This document shows positions 1-7,281 of a stretch of DNA of 9,214 bases, in pieces. The notes under the pieces were generated by a model. It searched no databases, was not told where the DNA came from, and saw only the letters and a program-made list of their open reading frames with translations. The number at the start of each line of letters is the position of its first letter. Position 1 is the first letter of the stretch. The stretch spans positions 1-9,214 of the forward strand of contig JAJZGH010000203.1 of the NCBI GenBank assembly GCA_021798635.1. The letters run 5' to 3'. The stretch comes from Planctomycetota bacterium (GTDB lineage: Bacteria; Planctomycetota; Phycisphaerae; WQYP01). Made by a program: the position numbers and the translations under genes.

Positions 1-2187
1 GGTTTCCACGCCCTCGGCCGCCACGCGCACATCCAGCAGATGAGCTAATTTGATAATGGTTTGGACAATGGCGTAACCAACTTTATCACTGTTCATCGCG
101 CGGGTAAAACTTTTATCAATTTTCAGACAACTCAACGGCATGCGGTGCAGGTGGCTAAGCGATGAGCAGCCCGTGCCGAAATCATCGAGATCAATAGCTA
201 CGCCTGTGGAGCGCAAGCGCGTTAATGTTGCAATCGCGGTTGTGGTGTCGGTCATGGCCATGGATTCCGTTATTTCCAGCCGCAGCCGCTGCGGAGATAT
301 TCCCCCATCCTGCAAGGCCCGGGCCACTTCCGCCGCAAAACCATTCTGCGCGAACTGATTGCTGGAGATATTGACGCTGATGGAAATGTGTTCCGGCAAC
401 GCAATGTCCGCTTCCCATTTTTGCACCTGTCGACAGGCCTCCAGCAGAACCCATCGCCCCAGATGGATAATCAGATCCGTATCCTCCGCGATGGGGATAA
501 ACTCGCTGGGCGGCAGCAGGCCGCGCGTGGGATGCTGCCAGCGTACCAGAGCCTCCATAGCCAGCGTCTTGCCGGCGGTATCGATCACGGGCTGATAATG
601 CAGCACCAGTTGATTGTCCGTAATCGCTTTACGCAGCTCGGTTTCAGTCTGCCAGCGCGTGACCGCCCGCTCGTGCATTTTCGGATCGAAAATCCGGGTG
701 CAGGATTTGCCGTCCGCCTTGGCCTGATACAGCGCGGTATCCGCATCCCGCAGAATTTCCGCAGCGGTTTGATAGCTCTCATTGCCGAACGCCACGCCCA
801 GGCTCAACAAGGCGCAAATGTCATGGCCGTCAATATGAAATTCTCCGGATACTTCCTTATGCAGGCGCTGGGCGATATGCAGCACATCGCTTTCATGGCG
901 GATATTTTCCAGCACCAGCACAAATTCATCACCGCCGATGCGGGCGATATGGTCCGGCTGTTGCCGCGCTACGGTATCCCCATCACGCACGAAAATTTTA
1001 AGCCGCCTGGCGATTTCAACCAGTAATTTATCTCCTATCTCATGGCCAAGGCTGTCGTTGATAACTTTGAAGCGGTCGAGATCAATAAACATCACCGCGA
1101 AATGAAAATCCGACTCGCGCTTGCGCCGGCCGATGCAACGACTCAATCGGTCCGCTAATTGCAAGCGATTCGCCAGACCTGTTAAGGCATCGTGCATCGC
1201 TTCAAAACGCAGTTGGTCTTCCGCCAGCTTGCGATCCGTAATATCGGTGATGGATCCCACAGCCCTGATTTTTACACCCCGGTCATCGCCGATTGCCACG
1301 CCCCGATATAACATCCAGCGATACTGCCCATCTTTATGCAACAATCGGCACTCGCCGCACAGTTGTTCGCTGCGGCCCTGGAAGTGCTCCTTCTGGTGCT
1401 CGGAGACGGACATGCGGTCATCAGGGTGAATGCGGCCAAACCATTGCTCGGGGGAATCGTCGATTTCTGAATCAGTGAATCCCAGCATGGATTTCCAGCG
1501 CGGGGAATAATATATTTTCCCGGCCGCAATATTCCAGTCCCACAATCCGTCATTAACCGCTGCCTCGAACAGGCGGTAGCGCTCCTGCGACTGCTGACTC
1601 TGGGCGACCTCATCCAGAAGCTGAGCATGGGTATCCTCCAGTTGCCGCGTTTGTTCCCTGACCATGCTGGCAAGCTGATTAAGTTTCAGATGGGCATGTT
1701 TGGCCAATTGCCATTTTTGCGTCAGCGCGCAGGCCAACTGGCAAACTTCCGCGGTGTCATAGGGCTTTTTCAAAATCAGCAGGCGATCGGCGGCTCCGAA
1801 TTTCCTGTTGATCTGCTCCCAGGAGTAATCACTGTAGGCGGTGCAGATGACAATCTGAATTTCCTGGTCCACTTCCCAGATTTTTTCAATGGTTTCTACG
1901 CCATCCCATCCGGGAGGCATACGCATATCTACAAATGCCAGCGCATAGCGCTCGTTGGTTTCCACGGAACGCTTGACCATTTCCAGGCCTTCCTGCCCCT
2001 GATACGCGGAATGCATCTCATAAACTTCGTGCGCAGGCTTGGGCGAGGCCGAGCCAAACAGATCTTTTTCCATGTCCTCCAGTCCGTTAGCGATTTCCGT
2101 CGGGCAGAGAATCTTGCGAAAATCATCATGAATGGCACGGTTGTCATCAATGATAAGAATACGATGATTGTGCTTTTCTCCGTTCAT
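1..2187 (-). CDS. REC-PAS-GGDEF-EAL response regulator, NarR-like (3' end outside window)
   Basis: My own translation is open for all 729 codons from ATG 2187 to the window edge. It is a cytoplasmic response regulator that makes and/or degrades cyclic-di-GMP. REC is at about 8-160, with acidic pair D14/D15, phospho-acceptor D87, T116 and K141. A helical linker follows, then PAS/PAC (about 203-325), GGDEF (about 330-500, intact GGDEF at 418-422) and EAL (about 515 onward). EAL catalytic residues visible are E545 (EAL), N606, E638, D668/D669, K689 and E725 (EGVET). Only the last few dozen residues are missing. The usual RxxD inhibitory site before GGDEF reads QQPD (409-412), so product feedback may be weak. 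Loop 6 reads FGTGCSSL where Y is usual in place of C. Both catalytic domains look competent; which dominates cannot be told from sequence. The start overlaps the kinase stop as ATGA, with GGAAGGG four bases upstream, so it is the likely phosphorylation partner of that kinase. Confidence 0.95.
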   Translation of the reverse strand, partial: MNGEKHNHRILIIDDNRAIHDDFRKILCPTEIANGLEDMEKDLFGSASPKPAHEVYEMHSAYQGQEGLEMVKRSVETNERYALAFVDMRMPPGWDGVETIEKIWEVDQEIQIVICTAYSDYSWEQINRKFGAADRLLILKKPYDTAEVCQLACALTQKWQLAKHAHLKLNQLASMVREQTRQLEDTHAQLLDEVAQSQQSQERYRLFEAAVNDGLWDWNIAAGKIYYSPRWKSMLGFTDSEIDDSPEQWFGRIHPDDRMSVSEHQKEHFQGRSEQLCGECRLLHKDGQYRWMLYRGVAIGDDRGVKIRAVGSITDITDRKLAEDQLRFEAMHDALTGLANRLQLADRLSRCIGRRKRESDFHFAVMFIDLDRFKVINDSLGHEIGDKLLVEIARRLKIFVRDGDTVARQQPDHIARIGGDEFVLVLENIRHESDVLHIAQRLHKEVSGEFHIDGHDICALLSLGVAFGNESYQTAAEILRDADTALYQAKADGKSCTRIFDPKMHERAVTRWQTETELRKAITDNQLVLHYQPVIDTAGKTLAMEALVRWQHPTRGLLPPSEFIPIAEDTDLIIHLGRWVLLEACRQVQKWEADIALPEHISISVNISSNQFAQNGFAAEVARALQDGGISPQRLRLEITESMAMTDTTTAIATLTRLRSTGVAIDLDDFGTGCSSLSHLHRMPLSCLKIDKSFTRAMNSDKVGYAIVQTIIKLAHLLDVRVAAEGVET

Positions 2188-3632
2188 GCGGCCCTTCCGG
2201 CTTCAACAGCCTGATCTTTACAGAGTATTGGTATTTCAAGGCGGAATATCGCACCCTGATTCACTCCATCGCTGTGTGCCGTCAATTCACCCCCCATGCT
2301 TCGCGCTGCCAGTGCCGAGGTGTGCAGGCCGAATCCATGACCATCCGAACGGGTGGTAAATCCCATTGAAAACATCCGCGCCAAATCATCCGGTTGAATT
2401 CCCAATCCGGTATCCCCCACGCACAATACCAGGCGCGCACAATTATCCGCACGCAGGGCCGCGGAAATGGTCAATATTCTATCACCGGGTATTCCGCGCA
2501 TGGCATGTTTGGCATTGCTGATAAGATTCACCAGAATCTGTAATATCTGATGCTTATCCAGCGTCAGGGGCGGCAGTGCGGCCAGATCCTTCATCACGGT
2601 TATGCGGTGGCGTTCCAGAGATTCCTGATTGATCCGCAGGGCGTCGTCCACAATTTCTTCCAGCGGGACTTTCTCATGCACGATCGCTGTTTTAGCGTAC
2701 GTCTGCTGACTTTTGACAATCTCCTTGACGTGCTGAATATTTTGTACCAGCGAGCTTAGCTCGGCCAGTAATTCGCGCTGTTCATTAAGCAAGTGTTCGT
2801 TCAGGCGTCCCAGATAGTCCACCAGTTGCCGACCCTTTTCATCGTGTGTTAAAAACGCCGCTAAATCCACCTGATGTTCCTGCAACAACCCGATGGCTTT
2901 GGCCAATCCCGGCAACTTGGAAGTCTTCGTCCGGTCCGCACACAGGGAAGCCGACACATTGACACTATTTAATACATTGCCTACGTTATGCAACACGCCC
3001 GTGGCAATTTCCGCCATGCCCGCCTGCCGCGCCACGGAGGAAAGCTGCCGCTGCATCTGTTCGCGCTCCGCTTCGGCTGCTTTGCGGGCGTGGATGTCCC
3101 GCATGACGCCTTCGTAATAGGCCACCGCTCCGTCCCCTGCCAGTACTGCCCGCGTACTTTCCATGATCCAGACGACTGACCCGTCCAGGCGGCGTATTTC
3201 AGATTCCCAATTCTTTATTGATCCATGCCGGGCGACCTCAGCGAGGATCTGCCCGTGGCGCGTGAGGTCCACGTACACCTCCCGGCCAATATCGCGCACC
3301 GCCGACTTGAATTGCTCCGCATCAACATACCCGCAAAGCCGCGCCATGGCCGGGTTGACGGACATTACGGTTCCGTCGGGCGCATACTGAAATATCCCCT
3401 CGGATACATGATCAAAAATATCGCGGTATTTGCGCTCGGCGGCGGCAATCTGCTCATTGCGCAGGGTTAATTCACGCGAGTTAATCTCCATCGACCGTTC
3501 CACGCGTTGCCGATGTTCATCCGACTGATGATAAACGGCATCCACCAGCGTCAGGAACTGCTGGAATTCCTCCGGCAGTTGCGTTGCGTTGATGGCGGTC
3601 TTTTTCAGCTGACGTTCCAGCAGCGAGTGCAT
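2184..3632 (-). CDS. Soluble PAS-domain histidine kinase, NahK-like
   Basis: A 482-residue sensor kinase with no membrane segment, so cytoplasmic. It has an N-terminal helical region (about 1-65), a PAS/PAC domain (about 65-190), a dimerisation/phosphoacceptor region with the H-box HNVGNVLNSVN (phospho-His H215), a long helical stretch (about 226-320), and a HATPase_c domain. Visible ATP-binding motifs are the N box NLISNAKHAM (N373), G1 DTGLGI (407-412), F box FSMGFTTR (421-428) and G2 DGHGFGL (430-436). All residues needed for autophosphorylation appear present. I chose ATG 3632 over an in-frame TTG at 3647: AGAGG (3639-3643) sits six bases before this ATG, and it places the start one base after the FIST stop. 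The start may therefore depend on translation of the FIST gene. The kinase has no receiver domain, so phosphate should pass to the REC protein encoded downstream. The immediate FIST neighbour suggests its activity is set by FIST ligand binding, as in NosP/NahK pairs. Confidence 0.93.
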   Translation of the reverse strand: MHSLLERQLKKTAINATQLPEEFQQFLTLVDAVYHQSDEHRQRVERSMEINSRELTLRNEQIAAAERKYRDIFDHVSEGIFQYAPDGTVMSVNPAMARLCGYVDAEQFKSAVRDIGREVYVDLTRHGQILAEVARHGSIKNWESEIRRLDGSVVWIMESTRAVLAGDGAVAYYEGVMRDIHARKAAEAEREQMQRQLSSVARQAGMAEIATGVLHNVGNVLNSVNVSASLCADRTKTSKLPGLAKAIGLLQEHQVDLAAFLTHDEKGRQLVDYLGRLNEHLLNEQRELLAELSSLVQNIQHVKEIVKSQQTYAKTAIVHEKVPLEEIVDDALRINQESLERHRITVMKDLAALPPLTLDKHQILQILVNLISNAKHAMRGIPGDRILTISAALRADNCARLVLCVGDTGLGIQPDDLARMFSMGFTTRSDGHGFGLHTSALAARSMGGELTAHSDGVNQGAIFRLEIPILCKDQAVEAGRAA

Positions 3633-3633
3633 G

Positions 3634-4776
3634 TCATACCTCTGCAAAGGTGGTAATGGTCATGGTCTGATTATGTAAAGCACAGTGGGCACTTGGGGTA
3701 AAGGGGGAAATTTCTCCATAGGAATAAAATCCGGTTGTTACCGCCCGATTCCCCAAAACGCCCACCACCGCCTCCACTTCTTCGTCAATGCGCTGCTGCA
3801 ACACCAGCTTTCGCCCCACACAACTGATCAGCACCGCTAATTCTGTATGGGCATTACCGATTCGTCGGCAGCATTCCTGCGCGGCGCTATCGGCACCGTC
3901 CACCAGACGGTCAAAATTGGCGCTCATCAGCTGCGCCATGCCGCCTTGTGGAATATCACCCGCAAAGGTCATGCTCTGCGTGGTTTCATCCACCGCCAGA
4001 ATAGTCCTTACCACCGTTTCAGCCGATCCGTCGGCACGGACCGTCAATGGGAACAGCAAGCCGCTGGCCGGTAATTGCGCCGCGTGCGGACCCAGATATT
4101 CTTTGTACAACTCCAAGGCGGAGCGCCCATCGAGTTCATAAAGCACATTGCCCTGGGAGCGCGTAATTCGGCGTTCCAGACCAAAGGCATCCCAGCCCCC
4201 CATCGACCCGTAACCGATTTTTAAGTTTTTACCGTAGAATCCAATCGCAACGACCTGCCGGGGCAACACCACGCCATCGGCGCACACGTATGTTTCAGAA
4301 AACCGTGCCCCATCGCCGGACAATCCCCCGGTGATGGCCGCGCCCGCAGGCGCTTGACTGGTTAACCCCCGCACCAGTTCACTGCCGTTGACGGCCAGGC
4401 CGTCGGAAAGTACGAATATATGAACCAGATCCTCCGTCGGCAGCGCCGCGGCCAACCGCGCACCGATATCAAAGCTATGATGGGGATCATCAATAATGGC
4501 TTTGGCCGCGTGGATTTTTGTGCTTTGAAAACTCACGGAGGTCGCGGTCATGGTGTTGTCCGAGACCTGATCGCCGGCAATTTCACCGGCGGTTGAGCAG
4601 CCGCAAATATAGGCCAATGGAAACAGCTTTTTGAGTTCCGCCATCCGGGCTGTCTGTTTCATCAGGGCCGGTGATCCAAAAACCAGCACCAGATCGGCTC
4701 TGGACGCCGATCCGTTGCACGTCACCTGATTTTTCCAGCCGGTTTTTTCCGTCCATATCGCCCGTGATACTTTCAT
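3634..4776 (-). CDS. FIST-domain sensor protein, NosP-like
   Basis: A 380-residue soluble protein made of FIST_N (about 27-220) followed by FIST_C (about 220-370). Supporting motifs are GCSTAGEI (59-66), LSDGLAVNGSELVRGL (123-138), the glycine-rich TGGLSGDGARFSET (149-162), GFYSYGEISPF (349-359) and LHNQTMTITT (367-376). FIST domains are predicted small-ligand sensors, and the NosP branch binds haem and senses nitric oxide, inhibiting or activating a co-cistronic kinase. Here the kinase follows after one base, supporting a sensor-subunit role. Several histidines are available (H89, H99, H100, H119, H231, H310, H364, H368), but I cannot say from sequence which, if any, would ligate haem. The ATG at 4776 is the only sensible start near the family N-terminus; GGTGA lies just upstream as a modest ribosome binding site. 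The FIST assignment is strong. The NosP/NO reading is an inference from operon layout; another ligand, such as an amino acid, remains possible. Confidence 0.92.
   Translation of the reverse strand: MKVSRAIWTEKTGWKNQVTCNGSASRADLVLVFGSPALMKQTARMAELKKLFPLAYICGCSTAGEIAGDQVSDNTMTATSVSFQSTKIHAAKAIIDDPHHSFDIGARLAAALPTEDLVHIFVLSDGLAVNGSELVRGLTSQAPAGAAITGGLSGDGARFSETYVCADGVVLPRQVVAIGFYGKNLKIGYGSMGGWDAFGLERRITRSQGNVLYELDGRSALELYKEYLGPHAAQLPASGLLFPLTVRADGSAETVVRTILAVDETTQSMTFAGDIPQGGMAQLMSANFDRLVDGADSAAQECCRRIGNAHTELAVLISCVGRKLVLQQRIDEEVEAVVGVLGNRAVTTGFYSYGEISPFTPSAHCALHNQTMTITTFAEV
3639..3643 (-). promoter_or_regulatory. Ribosome binding site of the histidine kinase inside the FIST gene
   Basis: AGAGG lies in the last codons of the FIST gene, six bases before ATG 3632. 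The junction reads TGACATG, so the FIST stop and kinase start are one base apart. This decides the ATG start over the upstream TTG and suggests re-initiating ribosomes. Confidence 0.7.
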
Positions 4777-5022
4777 GGCTTCACCGCATCCTTATTGGCC
4801 CTCTCTGAGATATTTAACTTTGCAAATAACCGTCAGCACACGCCGAAGGTTTCGGAACTCACGCTTTTACGCAGCAGTCACAACTTGTGTTATCGGCAAA
4901 CCAGCATCTCCACCCTAAGAGAAATATGTTTACCCGACGGGTATGTACCGAGGAACAACGTAGGTCGAAAATGTCCGATAACGCGTGTTTTCCGAATCCG
5001 GCGAACGGCGGCGGCCTGGTGA
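4777..5022. other. Leader region of the FIST-kinase-regulator operon
   Basis: A 246-base stretch upstream of the FIST gene with no recognisable protein in any frame; the short plus-strand frames here resemble nothing. It must hold the operon promoter, but I could not pick a convincing -35/-10 pair on the minus strand. Two odd-centred palindromes stand out: CACAACTTGTG (4880-4890) and TACCCGACGGGTA (4931-4943). I see no cyclic-di-GMP riboswitch. Confidence 0.55.
4931..4943. promoter_or_regulatory. 13-base perfect palindrome, possible operator
   Basis: TACCCGACGGGTA has six-base arms around a central A. It lies about 155 bases upstream of the FIST start codon in non-coding DNA, where a regulator dimer could bind. 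There is no direct evidence of binding, and the transcription start is unknown. Confidence 0.35.
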
Positions 5023-5211
5023 TTAGCTACCGGGTGGGTTACGCGGCGCTTCGTGAAGTACGCGTTCAATCCGGCGGTCCGGAATAAGCCAAAGGACGGC
5101 CACGATTACGTAAAGACCGCCGGCGATCCATGGTGCCACAAACGCGCAGGGCATAGCGCAGAGATAAAGTACCGGCGAAAGCCGGCCTTTGGTATCTGCT
5201 AATTGTTTCAG
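5023..5211 (-). pseudogene. 3' remnant of a TMEM175/DUF1211 channel-family gene
   Basis: The minus-strand frame ending at the TAA at 5023 reads about 62 codons with no plausible start. Two hydrophobic segments are visible (VLYLCAMPCAFVAPWIA and GGLYVIVAVLWLIP), followed by PDRRIERVL. The 'PW - LYV-VA-LWL-PDRRIER' ending is characteristic, as I remember it, of bacterial TMEM175 (DUF1211) potassium-channel proteins, where it forms the last membrane helices and the C-terminus. Such proteins are normally about 200 residues, so roughly two thirds is missing. The frame hits a TAA shortly upstream inside the deacetylase gene, and the only in-frame ATG is mid-helix (20th codon). The remnant begins within a few bases of the deacetylase stop at 5208, which suggests a deletion or recombination joined the two genes. 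A functional channel is very unlikely. The family assignment is from recognised sequence, not a search. Confidence 0.6.
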
Positions 5212-6047
5212 ATTTCCCCGAAATGTATCCGTTTAACTTTATTATCAGACGCCAGAGAGTGCAGCGCGGCGATCACCCTGGAATCGCATAAGGCATCTAA
5301 TTCCATGCGGCGCTGCGCGGTCAATCGTGTGCTGCCGATTGGCAGATCAGCGGCATATCCGGGATGCACCATCACTTCTCCCGTGCCGGCGGGAAGTTGC
5401 TCCAGCAGGTTAAGCCAAATCTCCGCAGAAAATTTGCCGGTGGCCGCCAGACCAAAAAACCAGTCCGTGGTGCGTAATTGCGGCCTGACGCACCGGTTTT
5501 TTAATTTCCGGGCGAGGAAGCGCAACGCCCGGTATCCCGATGAAAGCTTCGGCGCGGAATGAATGGTAATTTCATCGGCGCAGCGGATTGCGGGAATGCG
5601 ATATTCCTTCGCCAGATCCAGAGCAACTTGCGCTAACGCCGGCCAATGATGTATATGTTTATGGGAATCCAGATGCGTGGGATGCAGGGAACGGCTTAAT
5701 ACATATTCTATTTGGGCGGCCCATTCCGCCTTGGCTTCCGCCAAGGCTCTGCGATTAAAACTGATGCGTTGCAGAAGTTGCGGGACTTTTCGCGGGAATT
5801 CGTTATTACCGTTGGTAATAGCCCGTAATTTTCCGGATCGGGGCGTTCCCTGCGTCAGACACAGATGAATTCCAATACCCAGGTCCGGGTTGCTTTGCGC
5901 CAAGTCCATCGCACGATCACAATCCGGCATGGTGGCCATCAGCGTGGTGCTGGTGAGAATACCTGCCTGATGGGCGTGAAGAATCCCATCTGTTACTGAT
6001 CGGGAAAATCCGAAATCATCCGCATTGATAATCAGCCGTTTGATCAC
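5208..6047 (-). CDS. ChbG/YdjC/HpnK-family carbohydrate deacetylase
   Basis: A 279-residue protein of usual family length, with all family landmarks: NADDFG at 8-13 (D10/D11), GIHLCLT with H61, HLDSHKHIHHWP with H125, D127 and H129, and MVHPGY with H228. The Asp/His set forms the divalent-metal site of this TIM-barrel-like fold, which removes acetyl groups from N-acetylated sugars (ChbG acts on chitobiose). Relatives named HpnK accompany hopanoid genes, but none is visible here, so the substrate is open. No signal peptide is present, so it is cytoplasmic. The start is GTG at 6047: the frame closes upstream at a TGA without any ATG, and the protein begins right at the conserved first strand (IKRLIINADDFG). 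No clear Shine-Dalgarno sequence is visible. It follows the 3D-domain gene by 21 bases on the same strand and is probably co-transcribed with it. Its 3' end abuts the TMEM175 remnant, yet the C-terminus looks normal for the family. Confidence 0.9.
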   Translation of the reverse strand: MIKRLIINADDFGFSRSVTDGILHAHQAGILTSTTLMATMPDCDRAMDLAQSNPDLGIGIHLCLTQGTPRSGKLRAITNGNNEFPRKVPQLLQRISFNRRALAEAKAEWAAQIEYVLSRSLHPTHLDSHKHIHHWPALAQVALDLAKEYRIPAIRCADEITIHSAPKLSSGYRALRFLARKLKNRCVRPQLRTTDWFFGLAATGKFSAEIWLNLLEQLPAGTGEVMVHPGYAADLPIGSTRLTAQRRMELDALCDSRVIAALHSLASDNKVKRIHFGEI

Positions 6048-6068
6048 GTCGCCACTATGCCGGGAAAG

Positions 6069-6758
6069 TCACCATCTGGCAACCGGGCGATAGATTTTTA
6101 CACGCAGAAGCTTCACGCCCCAATGCTGCGCACTCCAAAATGTCGGAGCCAGCACATCCAGACGATAGCCCTGAATCGCTCCGCCCCGATCCAGAACCGG
6201 AACGGGATGATCATAGTCATATCCCGGCACGCGCACCATGCAATGAAAGGGAATCAGACGCGTATCGGCTGCTACCAGATGACCATGATTCGTCCATACG
6301 CTTGCTCCGGAAGCTGTGGTTGTACCGCGGTACGGCCAGCAGCACCTCCGGTCCGGCGCGTAGCTGGTAACCCGTAAAATTAATGTTTTCAAGTACACAT
6401 ACCGCTGCCCGTGGAACCAGTAGGAATCCACGTGCCGGATTACCGGGCGGGCAACTGGGCGCAATCGAACGATCGCCTTGCGTTGAACCAGGGGCCGAGC
6501 TTGCTGGGGTATAACCGATCGCATAACAACGGGAGCCGCCGGCGATGAGGCTTGCACCACCGTCTGGTTGGCGGTGGGAGCGGTATCAGGGGTATTGCTG
6601 ATGGCCATGGCCACACGCGGGGGTACCATCGCCCAAAGGTGCGGTACGCGGCTTAACCGCCATGCCAGTGTAGCCATCAGCAGTACGGCAACCATAATAG
6701 AAAGCAGAACTGCAAGTTCCCAATTCTCGCCCTTGGTTAAAGTTCTTGAACGACGCAT
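6069..6758 (-). CDS. Membrane-anchored 3D-domain protein (RlpA-like barrel)
   Basis: A 229-residue protein with a short basic N-terminus, one transmembrane helix (about 14-34), a long Pro/Ala/Val-rich linker (about 45-110) and a C-terminal 3D domain (about 125-225). The three aspartates that name the domain are D165 (VAAD), D190 (LDRGG) and D201 (YRLDV), with TASG (148-151), VPGY and the closing WGVKLLRVKIY. The 3D domain is a double-psi beta-barrel like the catalytic barrel of MltA-type lytic transglycosylases, so action on peptidoglycan outside the membrane is likely but unproven here. DTGGAIKG is usual; this copy has DRGGAIQG. I chose ATG 6758 because GGAG (6766-6769) lies seven bases upstream. 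An in-frame GTG at 6785, with AAGGA nearby, would add nine residues and is the alternative. The deacetylase gene follows after 21 bases. A perfect inverted repeat lies 39 bases upstream of the chosen start. Confidence 0.85.
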   Translation of the reverse strand: MRRSRTLTKGENWELAVLLSIMVAVLLMATLAWRLSRVPHLWAMVPPRVAMAISNTPDTAPTANQTVVQASSPAAPVVMRSVIPQQARPLVQRKAIVRLRPVARPVIRHVDSYWFHGQRYVYLKTLILRVTSYAPDRRCCWPYRGTTTASGASVWTNHGHLVAADTRLIPFHCMVRVPGYDYDHPVPVLDRGGAIQGYRLDVLAPTFWSAQHWGVKLLRVKIYRPVARW

Positions 6759-6796
6759 GCAATATCTCCACAAGAGGGTCTCCACTGCATCCTTGC

Positions 6797-6819
6797 GGGA
6801 TAACGCTTAAAGTTATCCC
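6797..6819. repeat. Perfect 8-bp inverted repeat upstream of the 3D-domain gene
   Basis: GGGATAAC (6797-6804) and GTTATCCC (6812-6819) are exact inverted copies separated by seven bases. Read on the minus strand this is a hairpin in the likely 5' leader, or an operator, just upstream of both candidate starts (6785 GTG, 6758 ATG). No T-run follows on either strand, so it is not an intrinsic terminator. Confidence 0.6.
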
Positions 6820-7281
6820 TGGTTCAACCACCTGTTGGGCCAAACTCTCACCTGCGCACGCCATCCTGACGAAACGCGACGATCTCCAAAATCAGGCCGA
6901 AGAAAAATTGCCATGCCCGTAAAACACACCGCGCCGGCAAACTTCGACAACACCAAATCCTTCGTGCAATATCAGTACCCTTAACGGGTGCACAACAAAC
7001 TGCCCAGAACAACCAGGCTAAAAAGGCCTTAAGAACGCCCCACGTTTACAACTTCCTCACGCGCATCGACACGAATCAGAATAGAATTCTAAAGCCCATC
7101 CGTCGCGTGGCTTCTCTCTAACCTAGTTCAAGCATTTTATCCCACAAACCGTCAAAAAACTAATAAAAAATAGGAAATTCGCGGTTATAAGACTTCATAT
7201 ATCGTAAAAGAGAATAAATATAATATCTGGGTAAAATATAAGCACGTGAAAGTCGAAAACTATGAAAAATCGGGTTTTTTA
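6820..7281. other. Divergent intergenic region without genes
   Basis: This 462-base stretch lies between the minus-strand 3D-domain unit and the plus-strand repeat-protein unit. I find no protein with family features; the longest tempting frame is 23 codons at 6913. The left half has ordinary composition. From about 7130 on it becomes strongly AT-rich with A- and T-tracts, and could serve as an UP element or curved DNA for the promoter that follows. CGCGGTTAT occurs at 7180-7188 and again at 7331-7339. No tRNA or recognised small RNA was seen. Confidence 0.5.

Noticed and set aside
388..1026. Long plus-strand open frame of 212 codons
   Set aside because: It lies antisense to the PAS-GGDEF-EAL coding region, whose minus-strand frame carries every family motif without a stop; the plus frame has no recognisable domain.
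1627..2214. Plus-strand open frame of 195 codons
   Set aside because: It is antisense to the receiver domain and the end of the kinase gene; the protein is featureless.
4895..4980. Possible cyclic-di-GMP riboswitch suggested by GGCAAACC near a c-di-GMP operon
   Set aside because: The match is on the strand opposite the operon, and the other conserved parts of the GEMM motif are missing.
4889..4982. GTTATCGG (4889-4896) and CCGATAAC (4975-4982) inverted pair
   Set aside because: Eight-base arms 78 bases apart are expected about this often by chance in a region this long, and no flanking duplication or enclosed element supports them.
5172..5185. CCGGC-GAAA-GCCGG hairpin as terminator of the deacetylase gene
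   Set aside because: Only five base pairs, inside the channel remnant, and no proper T-run follows on the minus strand.
6913..6984. Small plus-strand frame of 23 codons
   Set aside because: No ribosome binding site, no hydrophobic or other feature, and it lies well upstream of the mapped-looking promoter at 7282.
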